64,000 nt of DNA from contig JAXDDX010000041.1 in assembly GCA_034670405.1 (NCBI GenBank), forward strand, positions 937,001 to 1,001,000. Direction: 5' to 3'. A program made the position numbers and the translations under genes. Shown here piece after piece: positions 23,052-35,182 of this stretch. A model generated the notes under the pieces. It did no database searches and had not been told where the DNA came from. It worked only from the letters and a program-made list of their open reading frames with translations. Origin of the DNA: Hoplostethus atlanticus (taxonomy: Eukaryota; Chordata; Actinopteri; Trachichthyiformes; Trachichthyidae). The stretch's first letter is position 1, and every line of letters starts with the position of its first letter.

Positions 23052-23114
23052 AGATAGATAGACAGACAAGTAGACAGACCGATAGATACGTAGATAGACC
23101 GATAGATAGAGATA
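23052..23114. repeat. imperfect GATA/GACA tetranucleotide array
   Basis: About 15 degenerate AGAT/AGAC/GATA tetramers including AAGATAGATAGACAGACAAG. Simple-sequence DNA. Confidence 0.85.
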
Positions 23115-23393
23115 CTCTGGAGGAGGCCCTGGAAGTCCATAGCTGAGCAGTCACATGGATAACTCTTTGTAACTTGTAGGGGATACTGACTCACCTTGCT
23201 GCCAGGATACCTCATGTAAATTGGCCAGACAACATTTCATATTCCAGACTGGTGCCCAAGTCCAGCATGGCACCAGCACAAGGCCATGGCACAAGGACCA
23301 TTTTCACATTCAGTGGTTTGCTTCTCCTGTGACTACTTAGCACTACACCGTCTCAACATACTGAGAGTAATGACAGCACAGTGAAATGGAAAC

Positions 23394-23421
<28 letters not shown>
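23394..23421. repeat. (CA)14 microsatellite
   Basis: Uninterrupted CA repeat followed by a more degenerate CACACA-rich stretch to about 23465. Confidence 0.95.
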
Positions 23422-23424
<3 letters not shown>

Positions 23425-23639
23425 TGTATACACAGACACACACAAACATTCACACACTGAGACACAAAGAGGGTGGGGGGTGTGAGAGATAGATGTACCA
23501 TAGAGACTCATTGATCTTCTCAGGAGGGGGTAAGTTGAGATCAATCTCCCTGCACAACAGTGACCCCTGGTGGAGGAGCAAAGTTCTCTAACAACAGAGA
23601 CAACACCTCTCCCAGTCTCTCTCACCCTTCTCTCTCTCT

Positions 23640-26100
23640 TGGTCTATGTATTTTCTTTATGTTAGTAGTCAGCTAATGACATTAAGAGATTAAAAAAGTG
23701 TAATGTACTGGATCATTTCAGTGTTTTACAGTATCATTCAAATGTTTGATAGCAAGTTCAGGTTTTATTGGCATGCAGGGCATTAAAAAGAGCATCAGGA
23801 TTTTGAAATCAAGTACCTGATTCAATCCTACACTCTTCTATGTCTGCAAAGGTGTAGGATTGTAGAAATTGTAGTCTTAATGACTGACATGGGCAGGATG
23901 AAGCTACAGCTGCCTCCATCCTATGCAATATTGAGTGGGAACATGGTGTTTCTCTCTCCATAGCACTCCCCACATCATTTTCCCCTACTGTGGTTAAGAC
24001 AAAGCACACGTCTACCTCATCCAGTGTGGACTCGATACAGTGGCAACAGCTGCAGGAGTGCTCTGACAAGAATAGGTAATGAGCGATTTACTCTTCAGAT
24101 TCCCGAGACTAAAAAGGTGTGCTTTATATTTTCGTCTAAATAGCTGCACGGCTGACATTTATGGATTGGAGCCAGCAAGAAGTTCATTAATCAAACATAG
24201 GGAGGGAGAAAATGAACAACTAACAAGGTATCACAGGGTAATATCTATTTGGATTCGTCCTTAATACATGAATAAACTTGTTTGATGTATGAAGACGGTC
24301 AGGGACACAAACTGGTGCAGTTATTGCATGATTCTTACCTTACATGATAGAAAACAGGCTAAAAATATAAACAACAATATGCCGAATTTCCCGTGCCGGC
24401 CTTCATAATTTGATTAGTCACTTCTATTAAAAGGATTCCACTCATCATTGCTACGTCTACTTATTCTTGGGGCCTATATATCTTTCATCACCTTGCTCTC
24501 CCTGTTGTTTACACAGACCTTAAGACCACATGGATAATGTATGAGCGCGGACTTAAAATATATCAAACAATATCAATAAATAAAACGTACCCACGCCACG
24601 CTCTGCAATATCTAAATATAAAGTGCTGACTGTGACTTCTTGGTTGATAGCGCTGGCATATTTTAGCTAGTGCTAATCTGTGAGATTCTTGTACAGCAGC
24701 TGGTGTGCAGTTGAATCATGCCCACGGTGGTAATGAAAAGCTGAGACACTTCAATCCCCGGCCATTAGTGGTGCATGGTAAATCAAAGCCATGTCGTTTT
24801 TGTAACATATTGTGTTTTATTTTATTATACAGTATACGCGTCATGAGAATATCCCTGCCAGGCTCTCAGAGTGCCACCTTTTGGCAACATCCTCCAAGGT
24901 TCCTGATGCCTCTCGGAGTTCAAAGAGCCCCTTCCTGCATCAGCGATATTGATAACATGCTTTCATTCTTAGGGTGTAAAAAGTAGCACCGTACTTACCT
25001 TGCGCGTTACGTTTTTCACGGCTTATGACGGATCTCGTACATTTGAGGTGCCTGATAACTGTTGGCCCTTGTATCACTTCCATTTCAGCCTGCCAGGGGT
25101 GCAGTATCCATCTCCATTACATGGTCACAGATGGATAGCAAGGCCAGGCTTGGCACAGCTCACAGAGTGGTGCTGTTCCTCTGAGAATAGACCCCTGCCA
25201 CCGTATTCACATGGACTGTCTCTCCTGGCTGTCCCCTCGCTCGGCGTGGAGTAGGGGAGCTAAGACTGCACCATCTAGTACAATGGGAGGGAGGGAGGGA
25301 GGAGGAGGGAAGAGGGGGGGTGCTGATGAGAAGGAGAGAGTTGCCATTGTCTCCAGGGGAAACAGGGATGGCAACGGTGAGACGCTCTGCAGACACAGGG
25401 ATTAGATCATTTAGAAATTCAACCCAGCCCTTGCACACCAATTCCTCTTCTTCTTCTACTCTCAAACCCCCTCACCCCCCCCAATCCCCACTCCGCTTCT
25501 CCTTTTACACCCTTATCGAGGCAGGTTGGAGGAAGCTCGGAGACAGGCTGACATGAACACAGACTACCTCTAAAGTCCTTAAAAGGTAATTGAGCCTTCC
25601 AGCCCACACCGCTAATTTGTGCGACTCTGCCCACCAGCGAGCCGTGTGACAAAAACAGGGGAATGTGAAACGGAGGAGTGTTGGGGAAGAATGACTCGCT
25701 CGGACACAATATGTTAATTGGTTATCTACAACTGACAGCCATAAGAAAGGTTGAGGCTATATGGTGGGGGAGAATTACCAGAAAGGGCACGGTCGGAAAA
25801 TGGTAATGGTTAGTTCCTGCAGTAAAAAAAATTGCAGTGCGAGAAGTACTCTTTCATCCCCATCCGCAGAACGATAATCTCCCAGTGATTTTGTGCAACA
25901 ATAGCAGCCATTACTATGAAATATGCTGCAGTGATAGCTAAAGAGGAGAAAATAAAAGTGGGGGAAAAAAATACATATACCATAATAGTTATGCGGCAAA
26001 AACAGTAGGCACTATTAGGAGCTACCGCTTACAGTGGATTAGAGTGGGTGGGTGGTTGTATGTGTGGAGGAGGAGGATACTGTGCTGGTAATTGAAAGAT
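23640..26100. promoter_or_regulatory. repeat-poor stretch, candidate regulatory DNA
   Basis: No transposon signatures apart from a G/A-rich simple patch (25285-25320). Sub-blocks at 24360-24680 (AATTTGATTAGTC, ATCAATAAATAAAACG, TTTTAGCTAGTGCTAATC) and 24990-25250 have unique balanced composition. Open frames up to about 100 codons on both strands overlap around 25160-25700 and have no recognisable domain. Inference only. Confidence 0.3.
25285..25320. repeat. GGGA/GGA-rich simple repeat
   Basis: Tandem GGGA units passing into GGA and a G-run. The G-tracts could form a quadruplex on the plus strand. Confidence 0.85.
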
Positions 26101-27420
26101 AACTGAAAGACCTCACAGGACTCCGGGCCCTGCTTTAAATTCACCTCAAGGATTTGATTTCTTCAAATGCCAACACTGTTGGAAATGAACTATTTGTCCA
26201 GGGTCTGAATTATGAAGAAGACCCTCCCATGAATCACCTTCAGCACCTCTGTGGCCTTCAGCCCGGTGATATCCATATCTCTTCACTTTCCTCCAATCAA
26301 TAATGAGATGACGCCCTTGGAAATGCAGGATAGATGGCTCGAATGGGATATTATATTTTGTTGAGCGCAAACAGAACAGAGGCTCCTGAATCAGACCACG
26401 TGGAATTTCAACCTTGTAATATAATACAGTGCCAAATTCTAATGGTAGATAAACCATTAGTATAAGTTGGAGTACTTTTTAAAGGCGTGTTTGGTTGACA
26501 GAAGGACACCAGATTGAGTGCAACCTGTATTTGACAGATACTGAATGACGAACTTAAGATAGCAGCTCTGCAAAAGTTCAGTTCAGACATGGCCACATTG
26601 CTATACAGCGGAGTATCCGCTCCGTTTGCTCGTCTCGGCACATCTAATTATTTCCCCCTCGTTCCTCTTTCCTCTGTAGGCTTAATCATCCAGCTTATCA
26701 TGGCATCTACCGGTCCACCTGCCTCGCTATGTGTCAACACCGGCCCCAGCCCTATCTATTGCAATGATAACAAAAATAATGGAGTCTGAAGAAGCTTGTG
26801 TGGATGTGGGTCAGACTCCCTTCTTTATAAGCCGGAGCCCAAGGCCTAAACTGAACGTAATGATGTAGCGTGGCCAGAATCAGGCGCTGGTAAAAAAGAG
26901 CCTCCTTCAGGCCCATAGTTAATAGAGAGGGCTCTAACTCTCCACCCCCCCCCCCAGCTCCTTCTCCCACTCTCGCATGACCTTCTCTGTCTATCTTCTC
27001 CTCACAATCAATTCATCTTCCTCTGTGCAATCTGCAAGCAGGACTCTGTTAAATCAACCAATAGGTGTCAAAGATTCTTCTTTTTTCAATGCAATATCCC
27101 CGCCTCCCTTTGCTACCTGGCACGCTCACGTGGACTTGAAGACACGCAGAATCATGTGCATTACAAAAGGCGGTCACAATCAATTCTATAGACCTATACT
27201 GGACAGACGAAAACCACCAGGATTTCTTATTCAATAAAAGGCATGCATACATGCAGCACATACAAGACTAAAACCGGGAATTGTCCTTGTACATGTCCAG
27301 TGAGATGGAACAGCCACATATAATCTCAATCATGGTTTATTTACAGTGTTTTGTGGATTACCATTTCATTCAATAATAATAATTTGGGAATTTTCAGACA
27401 ATACATTCCTGTTTTTCTAC
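26101..27420. promoter_or_regulatory. repeat-poor stretch, candidate regulatory DNA
   Basis: Mostly unique sequence with one C-run (26944-26955). Motifs such as CATCTAATTATTTCC occur near 26640. No recognised exon. The regulatory reading is a weak inference. Confidence 0.25.
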
Positions 27421-27545
27421 AGGAACCGAAACGTCAACAGAAAACCCAAGCGATAAGACGTCTGACCACACCGTTTGATTGACAGGTGAAGTGCGGCGCA
27501 AGAAACACCGTGGCGACGGAACGCTCGGCGCCAAAGATGTCACCG
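27421..27545 (+). repeat. dispersed repeat family C, copy 1
   Basis: Aligns with 61808-61940 in the same orientation. Shared motifs are GTCAACAGAA/ATCAACAGAA, AAGACGTC, CACACCGTTTGATTGACAGG against CACACTGTTTGATTCACAGG, GAAACACC and CAAAGATG, at roughly 75% identity with small gaps. This copy is CpG-rich. Origin unknown, probably transposon-derived. Confidence 0.6.
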
Positions 27546-28070
27546 TCAAAAAAAACCCTATTAATCTCGCAGATTACCCCCCGAAAATATGTCAGCGCTA
27601 GCATGCACACGTAATATGTGGTTTTGTGTACTCTTTACCCCCTCGCTGTCATCCGTTATACACGCTGTCAGTGTGACAGAAGATACAACAGGCGTCCGAG
27701 GCTGTGCTTCCTGCATCTCTGGCTGCCATCGATGATTCACACCCAAGCAGGGTGAAAACAGAGGGTTACTAACTAGGTCCTCCAAGGCACCAGATGTCAG
27801 TGATTAATCTTGATGAAGTTGGGACTCTATCTCTCCCTGGCTGTCTCTCTCTGTCTCCCAACCTGGTGCTTAATGACCCTTTCTCCCCGTTTTATCAGCT
27901 CATTTTTTAGCCTTTAGATCATGTTCAATATGGCTGACTCTTTATGCAGACGAGCGGTGGATGGAGCGGGGGCATTCGCCGGCTGGCAGCGACTGATCGT
28001 CTCCCTGCCACTCGGAAAACTTTGCTGACAGTACGGAGGATTGATGAATGAAACGGGACCCGTTTCTCGG
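27546..28070. other. no gene seen
   Basis: Unique-looking sequence with no gene. A CT-rich patch lies at 27826-27860. Confidence 0.4.
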
Positions 28071-28330
28071 GCTGCGTTCACACTGCAGCTGAAAGTTTCC
28101 CCAATTCTGATTTTTTTCCCCCTTCACCTGTGACAGATCTGATGTTTTTTTTAATCCATGTGAACAGCAAAAAAGCTGCATGGAGTTGCATTTTTTTCAA
28201 TTCCTATCTGGACTACATGTGGTACAAAATTGCAACCTACATGCAACTTGTATTTGAATGCTGATATAGGAATTTGCCTGCGTTGCCCTGACAATAAGTA
28301 AATCCTAGTAAGTCATTCACCTGAGACTAC
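28071..28330 (+). repeat. probable MITE of the 'GCGTTCACACTGCAG' type
   Basis: It begins GCTGCGTTCACACTGCAGCT and continues with AATTCTGATTTTTTTCCCCC, then CAGATCTGATGTTTTTTTTA and CATGTGAACAGC. This order of a 'TTCACACTGCAG' start, repeated 'CTGATTTTTT' blocks and 'GTGAACAGC' is characteristic of an abundant teleost non-autonomous DNA repeat. The right boundary is not clear. Confidence 0.5.
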
Positions 28331-28814
28331 TATCATGATTTTGGCACCATGGCTGCTTTAAAAAAACAACTTGATTGGTATTTGGGGAGACACATACCAT
28401 AACCGAAATGTGAAAAACAAATCTTCTGTTATTGTTAGTCTGCACATGTTATATTACCATCATATATGGGTTGCATCCTAGAACAGCTATGAACGGTCAA
28501 CAACTAATACTAAAGATTATATGCAGCATGATATGAGCAGGACAGGAACTTTTTTTTCTCCATGTACACTCCATGTCTGGCAAATCCTAAAATTCACCAG
28601 AATCGTTTTTACTAGCCAACTAGGTTGGCCATCCAAAAGTTGTAGGAATGTGGCTGCTGGTTGGTGTTATTTTCCCACCCTGAATGTGACTGTAAGGTTT
28701 TGATGGTAGATTCTTACAATCATGAAACAGGTTCATGAATGAACATGCAGTGAAATTATTTTTCTGCACACCTCCACCTCCACACACATGCACATGCATT
28801 TTCAGGTCAGCGGG
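28331..28814. other. no gene seen
   Basis: Ordinary DNA without supportable features. Confidence 0.45.
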
Positions 28815-29022
28815 CAGAGCGCAGCCTGGAGCAGTTTTTGGGTTAAGTGCCTTGCTCAAGGGCACTCCGGCAGTGTTGGTGGGCATCGTAACTGTGACAC
28901 CAGTCATTTTTTCAATCACCAGCTCACAGCTTGAATACACCCTCCTGGTGGTGCCGGGGATCGAAACAAAGAGCCTCCGGTGATAGGTCGGCCTCTCTAA
29001 CCGCTAGGCCAACCTGCCGGGA
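28815..29022 (-). repeat. tRNA-derived SINE (V-SINE-like), minus strand
   Basis: On the minus strand the head reads GGTTGGCCTAGCGGTTAGAG, a good box A (TGGCNNAGYGG). Box B is TTTCGATCCCC about 40 bases later. The body contains GAGTGCCCTTGAGCAAGGCA and then CTTAACCC, the signature of fish V-SINE-type elements. The tail end is poorly preserved. The pol III boxes suggest that it was once transcribed. It is not a functional tRNA gene, as no cloverleaf can be closed. Confidence 0.8.
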
Positions 29023-29038
29023 TGGTGGCCAGCAGTTC

Positions 29039-29057
29039 TGGTGTGTGTGTGTGTGTG
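29039..29057. repeat. (TG)n microsatellite
   Basis: About nine TG dinucleotides just outside the SINE head. Confidence 0.9.
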
Positions 29058-30295
29058 GTAAACAAAAGGCAGCAGCAGTCCAAAGCAAATTGAAGTCACA
29101 GTCTTTACTTGAAAGAAAGTCTTTACAGAGGCCACGTGACAACAAACTATCTGAAAAACAACTCCCAGCTCATGGTAAAAAAAAAAAAAAAAACTCCCCC
29201 TCCCATTACTCTAACCCAGGTTTACATAAGCTATAGGTTCTACCACCTGCCAGAGGCATGGGGGTGCTGGATGGCAAATGTTACAAACCAATAACTTATT
29301 GCTTCACAAAATAGGGATTCAGCCCTAGCGCCCAACTCTCCACGCATTGACCCCCACAAGTGAGAACAGAGCGCTACAAAACAAAACAATCTAAAACAAA
29401 ACATAAACTACCCCCCCTCCATCTGGCCCACTTGGTGTAACCCCAATTATCACTGATGAGACACACAGGTGTGCAGATGGCGGCAATGTCCTGGGCGGGC
29501 TTCCATGATGTCAAACCAGGAAGTGGACCTCAGGAAGAGACAGGTTACAGCAATAATAACTATCAGCTCAGTGGTGTAAAAAAAATGTAATCGGTACGAA
29601 CAACTGGCTAACTGAACCACGTGCACCAGAAACTGAACCAAGCAAATCACAAGAGAAAGCAGCTGATAAGATGAAACCTATATTAAGACCTATATTGATC
29701 CCAATCCCTTACCGAGAAGCAGCCACATATGTAAAGATAATCAAGTTGAAGTCTACATCATGTGTGAGCCTAGATGATCAGCCGCCCTGGGCGAAAGTCC
29801 ACCTGACCTAATCAAGGCTTACGAAGTGATAGCTGCTGTGTGTCCAAAGAGCAGAGTTTCATGGTTGAGCTGGGCGAGCTGGTGGATAATTGGCCCATTG
29901 ATTGAACGCCAGGGCGACCCTCTCGGAGGTCGACCCACCACGCCGCCATGCTGCACACGTGTCAGAACACCCTCCAGCAGTGACGCCGGAGGACAACTCC
30001 ATCAACACAAACTGTAATGCTGTTCGAGAGCATTTATTTTCAGCAGTGTGCTAGCTTGCAAACCTGCAGCATGCATGATGCATGTGTTAACCTGATACTA
30101 TTCTTGGTTGGCTAAGCTGACATTCATAATTCATGAAATCATTGCATTTCTGACGCTCAGCAAAGCCGTGAATTGTAATCGGGGTCGAGGTTCAGCCTTG
30201 AAACGGAAAGGGTGAATCTCATGACAGTAAACAATCACATAATCTGATAGTTTGCTCCAATGGAATTAAGTGTACAGCATTTGCACTTAGTTTAA
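29058..30295. other. unassigned, no gene seen
   Basis: It holds an A-tract (29177-29193), an AACAAAAC-rich stretch (29380-29402) and a CpG-richer block (29840-29990). None of the open frames has a recognisable domain. Part is probably old repeat. Confidence 0.4.
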
Positions 30296-30445
30296 ACATG
30301 CATTCATTTTCTTTACCCGCCTATTCCTATTCAGGGTCACAGGGGGCTGAAGCCTATCCCAGCATGCATTGGGCGCAAGGCAGGGAAAGGATGCCATGCG
30401 ATAATACTCCAGAGAAACACCCTGGACAGGTCACCAGTCCATCAC
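30296..30445 (-). repeat. 3' part of a common teleost SINE-like repeat, copy 1
   Basis: It contains TTCAGGGTCACAGGGGGCTG, AAGCCTATCCCAGCATGCAT and ACCCTGGACAGGTCACCAGT. On the minus strand this is the well-known end of a fish dispersed repeat ('gctgggataggctccagccccc'). It matches 48861-48985 and the end of the element at 3000-3136. The tRNA-like head is missing. Confidence 0.75.
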
Positions 30446-31690
30446 AAGCCTTAGTTTACACATTAATTGTATTTATTTAACCTTAATTCAACCGGGGAAA
30501 TCAATTAAGAGCAACATTTTACTTACAATGATGGCGTGGCTAGAGGCAAAAGCCCAGATGATGGGGGCTTGGGAGGGAAAAACAAACAGGGGAGACAAGA
30601 AGGTGACAGAAAACAAAAACAAACATTGAAAAAGACAGAAAGGAAAGTAGCACAGGATGGACGGACACAAAAAAGAATTGGAGACAGCATAACAAATAAC
30701 ACCAGTAGAGAAGTCAGTCTAGTCGTTTTGCTGAGAGAGATGAAATAATAACATCGTCATATGATTCTTTGTATCTCACATGTTGAGTAGATATTGCCAT
30801 GTGAAATATTAGAAATACCTGGCGCAGAATGACATTCATATCATTAGATTAGAAAAACAGGGTTAGCAAAAGCCACTGCTCGGATCTTAATAACATCCTT
30901 CAGAAATCAATTTCAATTTCTCATTTGGCATGACGGCGACACGCGGATCGACCATGTTGAACTTACATGATTCCCCCAGAACACCGGCAGAACCGAGCAT
31001 GTCCCATCACTATCAGCAACCCACTGTGCTCTCAGATCACCTGGACTCCCCATATGGCGGATGACGTTAACAGGGGGAATGGGGCTGAAATGCTGTTATG
31101 ATTATTATCCCCAGCCGGCGCAACAAAAAAAAAAAAAAAAAAAAAATCTCTTGTATTTCCCTCATCCCGCTGAAGTGAAAATACGACTGAGGTATCCTGT
31201 TATGCAACCTGATGTTCGGAGCTTCAAACTGAATGGGAGACGCGCTGATACCGGTCGGTGTGAACTCGCACAAATGACACTTTGCTTCCCGTAGTTTCTG
31301 ATTTGGTGGGCCAGCGAAAGGCAATTAGAAGATTAATTAAGACGCCTTGTTGACTCAAGCTAACCGCAGGATGTTGATTTGCTGGTAATCGCAGACAGTA
31401 GCGACTTGAGCGACTTTGTAATTGGACGGATCCAAGAAAGTTACAGTCACTTGTGGGGGCAAACTGCACGATGTGAGAAAACATGACAAACATTTTTTGT
31501 AAAATGTAAAAACATGCACATACAAAAGGATCTCCCAGAAAAAAAAACATCAAATGCAAGTTATTCATTCTATCGTCTAATTATACTTCTGTAAACGAGC
31601 ACAAGATGCCTACACAGTTCTGATTTCACAGAAAATGTGATTATTGTTTTAAAACTTGAAGCACTAATGGCTAAAAAGCCTAAATAAAGT
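30446..31690. promoter_or_regulatory. candidate regulatory DNA, repeat-poor apart from an A-tract
   Basis: The block 30840-31470 has TCTTAATAACATCC, AATCAATTTCAATTTCTC, GGCAATTAGAAGATTAATTA and balanced unique composition. An A-run (31125-31146) interrupts it. Inference from motif density only. Confidence 0.3.
31125..31146. repeat. poly-A tract (22 bp)
   Basis: Uninterrupted A-run after CGGCGCAAC. No retroposon body is recognisable to its left. Confidence 0.9.
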
Positions 31691-32590
31691 TTATTTTTCT
31701 AAGCGTGTCTTATGTGGAGCTGCCACACAGGATATGTCTCCTGTCCACCAGCGTCTGATTCACATTTCTACACTCTCAAAAGCAGTTTATCTCAAACAAT
31801 CAGTTATGTTCAGGGACTATTCCCACCAATAACAACCGCAATCAAACTCAGACTTGAGGTGCACAGCCGGGAAATCAGGATAGAGATGCACTGTTGTCCG
31901 TTTCAATTTGCAGAAATCAGTGTTTCTGCAAATGAATGACTTTGAAATGTTTCAATTTGACGATGCAGTTGCTGGAACGATCGTTGGATAGTATTTAGGT
32001 GGCGAAATTTGTTTGTTACCGACGGCACGGGGCTTTTACCGTGTTGCAAAATAGCAAAATGCCGTGCACCCCGGCAGTCCTGCAAACCTCCTTCACAAGC
32101 CTCACATTTGTACCCCGGCAAATGCCGTGCAAAGCCACACAGTGGAAAGACTGTAGTGATTTAAGGAGCTCCCTTTCAGTGATCTAATTCACAGTGGAAT
32201 GTAATAACCCTCTCTTTCTCTCTCTTGGTTTCTCTCTTTCTCTCTCCCTGAGAAGCAGAGGCTTGGACATCAGCTACAATGAAATTCAGCAGGTCCTCCA
32301 GTGAGCAGTGTAGCAATCTATGTCTCTGAATTCTGCCGTCAGATCACCACACACTGTCACTGCACACTGTCCCCGGCAACCATGACAGTGTCCCCGGCAT
32401 CATTATAACAGTGTCCATAATCAATTCATCCTATCCACGACCGTCACTCCATTACCAGCACTTTGTCTCTCTGATCACTGGGAATTAAATCCTCGCCGCT
32501 CTCCCGTCCTCCATCTGTATTTTACCCACGTTGCTTTCATACAACATCAGATTTCTACATTGGCATAAGCATGTAATGCGGGATGAGTTG
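31691..32590. other. no gene seen; CT-rich simple repeat
   Basis: Mostly unique DNA. A CTCTTT-rich stretch occupies about 32209-32250. Near 32055-32135 the motif AAATGCCGTGCA occurs twice, next to CCCCGGCA both times. No coding exon was recognised. Confidence 0.4.
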
Positions 32591-32742
32591 AGACACGGTG
32601 GCACAGAGAGCTGTAGAGCAGAGAAAGCCGCTCGCCTCTCAGGGCTGTAATTGGTGGGCCGCTGCAGCAGCACCGTTTGACAGATTGTACGGGATACTTT
32701 CTGTTGAGGAGTACAACTCGGTCTTGGCTAGATGTGACGTGA

Positions 32743-33142
32743 ACACATTTTACATCACCAAATATAACATCTCTGAAAAGTCTGCAGGTGGCAGCTCTTT
32801 TTTTTTTTATGAAGAGCTTGCATTCTTTATAGCAGCAATGCCAGGGACCCAAGAAAGTCCTTTTTTTTTTTTTTTAAAGAAAAACCTAGAAACTTGCCTC
32901 TTCAATATAGGTTACACCCACCCTGCCCCCCTACCCCCACCTACCCTACTGAATCCAACCAAATACTCTCTAAGGCCAGGAAAAGAGAGGTTTTCTTATT
33001 CTCATTTACATTTACATTTTAGCTGACGCTCTTATCTAGGCTTTTAGAAAAAAAACAACTAAAAAACCCCCAGCTCTGAATGAGAGGGACCTGCCACCTG
33101 CAGCCCTTTTGGAGGTGTTATATTTGGAGATGTAAAATGTGT
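32743..33142. repeat. inverted repeat of two SINE-like copies
   Basis: The left arm (32743-32794) and the reverse complement of the right arm (33091-33142) share ACACATTTTACATC.CC, CAAATATAACA and TCTGCAGGTGGCAG or GCTGCAGGTGGCAG, at about 85% identity over roughly 52 bp with about 296 bp between. Weaker similarity extends outward. These are two copies of one unrecognised dispersed repeat in opposite orientations. The minus copy ends near 33003 in a SINE/L2-type tail. Confidence 0.75.
33003..33042 (-). repeat. SINE/L2-type tail
   Basis: On the minus strand it reads CCTAGATAAGAGCGTCAGCT then AAAATGTAAATGTAAATG. This is a diverged form of the fish tail GGATAAAAGCGTCTGCTAAATG with an ATGTAA repeat. 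It appears to be the 3' end of the minus-strand copy in the adjacent inverted repeat. Confidence 0.65.
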
Positions 33143-33239
33143 CTAGACATTTTACTTTTAGACTCGTACAGGGCCCAGTGGATAAGACAAGACTATTCCC
33201 GCTCCCACTACCCAGCCCCTCTCTCTCCATGTAGCCCAT

Positions 33240-34005
33240 GCTAAACGTTGGGCATAATGGAAACCATTACCTTACATTGAGTAAAGTAGCCAAATGGCAT
33301 GTACGCCGTATGTAATTATGTAGAGCCTTATCTTTGGCTTACCGAGACAAAACCGATAGCAATGCTGCATTCAATGAGATGTCAGAATGTCGGAAATTTA
33401 AACTTCCTACTAAGGAAGATGCAATCCAATGACCCTTCAATTCCACTTTCTCAAATTGATATAATTTAGGTGTATATTTTAATTGATCTTTCCATTTCTG
33501 TTCCCATCTGCTTCACAAACTTCTGCATAGTTTTTCCCACTGCAAGGATGATAAAGTGAATGCATTGGAGACTCATTAATACGTGGTGAAAAACCAACAA
33601 CAATACGGTGATAAGTGTAATTATCGGCGTAAATATTGCGGATGTTGCCACTGTCTGCTGTTTACAACGCAACGTTTAAATCTTAAAGCAATTATGATGA
33701 GAATACTGTAAACAAGACGTGGGCCGTGTAAGCATCTTGGTTATATATTAGTTTTTTCCTAAGGAAAGTCACGTACACAGTATTAATACGGCGGGGAGTA
33801 CTTGGTCATGTAAACACCACGCTCTTAATAAGGGTTTTCACAACTCGCTTTCAACTTCAACATGCACCTTGAGTTGTTCATTTGTACAGCTGCTCTCTCT
33901 GTGTGATTGCAGACTTCGTGCCTTGAGAGTCTCAGCAGCGGGGTAGTTCTGTGGACATGAATCTGGGAAAGTTGCATGGGAACAAGAGGAAAAAAACCAC
34001 AGGAA
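33240..34005. promoter_or_regulatory. repeat-poor stretch, weak regulatory candidate
   Basis: Unique sequence with GTGATAAGTGTAATTATCGG and nearby motifs (33600-33640). No gene. Confidence in any regulatory role is low. Confidence 0.25.
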
Positions 34006-34474
34006 CAGACCTGCCAACCTTGGGAAAATATTTTGAGTACCACAATAGTGTAACGCTCACGCACTTTCGCACCACTTCACTTTGCACATGGTCATTTCCC
34101 CACTCACCGCCATATCATCAAGTTATTCAACATATAAATCGGCTATGAAGAAAACAATACAATCATATATTCTTGAGAAGAATTCCTTTAATGAAAAGAC
34201 AGAGATATTTTTCTTTTGTACATTGGGGGGGAAAAAACACCCAGAGGAAAAAAAAAGTATTATCTTCTCAGAATTGTCTCTTGTATAAGACAAACAAATG
34301 AAATGTTCTGGAGCCTTGTTTGCTTTACTGGCCAGCTGTCAACTGGTTAAAACAAGCGCTATCGCCGGATGTATGTCTCGCCCCTAAAAACTTTAACGCG
34401 GCAGGACAACGCCGACGACAGAAAATGTAATCCCTCGCTTCCTACGGGCGAGACAAAAATATAGCTTGTTATGC

Positions 34475-34610
34475 TAGTAGGAGTTCCTTGGTTGTTCCCA
34501 TCCCATATTTAGCGAGGAACTTCTGGGGCGCATGCACTCGCTTCTTTTTAGTAACGTTAGGTCTGCTGCTCTCTCTCTGTGTCAGTATCCTCGTCGTCAT
34601 CGGACATCAT
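34475..34610 (-). pseudogene. possible N-terminal coding remnant inside the 1.28-kb transposon
   Basis: On the minus strand an ATG at 34610 gives MMSDDDEDTDTEREQQT then a stop. One base away, the frame continues as VTKKKRVHAPQKFLAKYGMG to about 34475. An acidic start followed by a basic KKKR stretch is plausible for a transposon-encoded DNA-binding protein broken by a frameshift. No family can be named and chance is not excluded. Confidence 0.3.
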
Positions 34611-34926
34611 GATGACTAGTATCTCTACCTGCAAGGCTGGTCGGGTGACTGGCTGCAATAATAGGAATTATTTGCTACGTTATCAGTTTATCACACCGTA
34701 GCCTTAAGTCTCGTAACGAGGCTAATCACGTCGTATGCGAGCTACGACTAACTAGCGAACAACAAAGTTACCGAACTTGTTTAGCAATGTTTCATATGAT
34801 GTTAACATTACGGTCACATTTTAAATATTTTTGTGCTTGATTATTACTCCCCCACTTCCCATTTTACCTCAGCAATGCAATGCAACGTACGCCTCGGTCG
34901 ATGACAAAGTAACGTTACGGTAACGT

Positions 34927-34947
34927 GATGCGGTAACTTACCGCATC
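34927..34947. other. perfect 10-bp palindrome with 1-base centre
   Basis: GATGCGGTAA, then C, then TTACCGCATC. It lies inside the transposon just after a GTAACGTTACGGTAACG repeat and may be a transposase-binding or replication-generated palindrome. Confidence 0.8.
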
Positions 34948-35160
34948 AGTGGATGTTTGTGAGTGAGAAGATTTGGGTCGGGGAGGGGCTAGTCTCGTGC
35001 CCAGCCTGTATACGAGAACTCAGCAGAACTCGCTCGAGTCGGGTTTCCGAGACTAGGGAGGGGCTAACGTTACAGAAGCACAAGAGGGATGTAATTTAAA
35101 TACCGAATACATGTACGGTATTGTTTTGTATTGATTGATTGTTTTCTGTAATTAAATTAT

Positions 35161-35182
35161 TATATATATATATATATATATA
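35161..35182. repeat. (TA)11 microsatellite
   Basis: Uninterrupted TA array within the right part of the 1.28-kb transposon. Confidence 0.9.

Noticed and set aside
28945..29022. tRNA-like sequence on the minus strand
   Set aside because: Box A and box B are present but no cloverleaf can be closed, and SINE body follows. It is a SINE head and not a tRNA gene.
32598..33026. 142-codon plus-strand open frame
   Set aside because: It runs across a dispersed SINE-like repeat and T-tracts (Phe runs), so it is repeat-derived.
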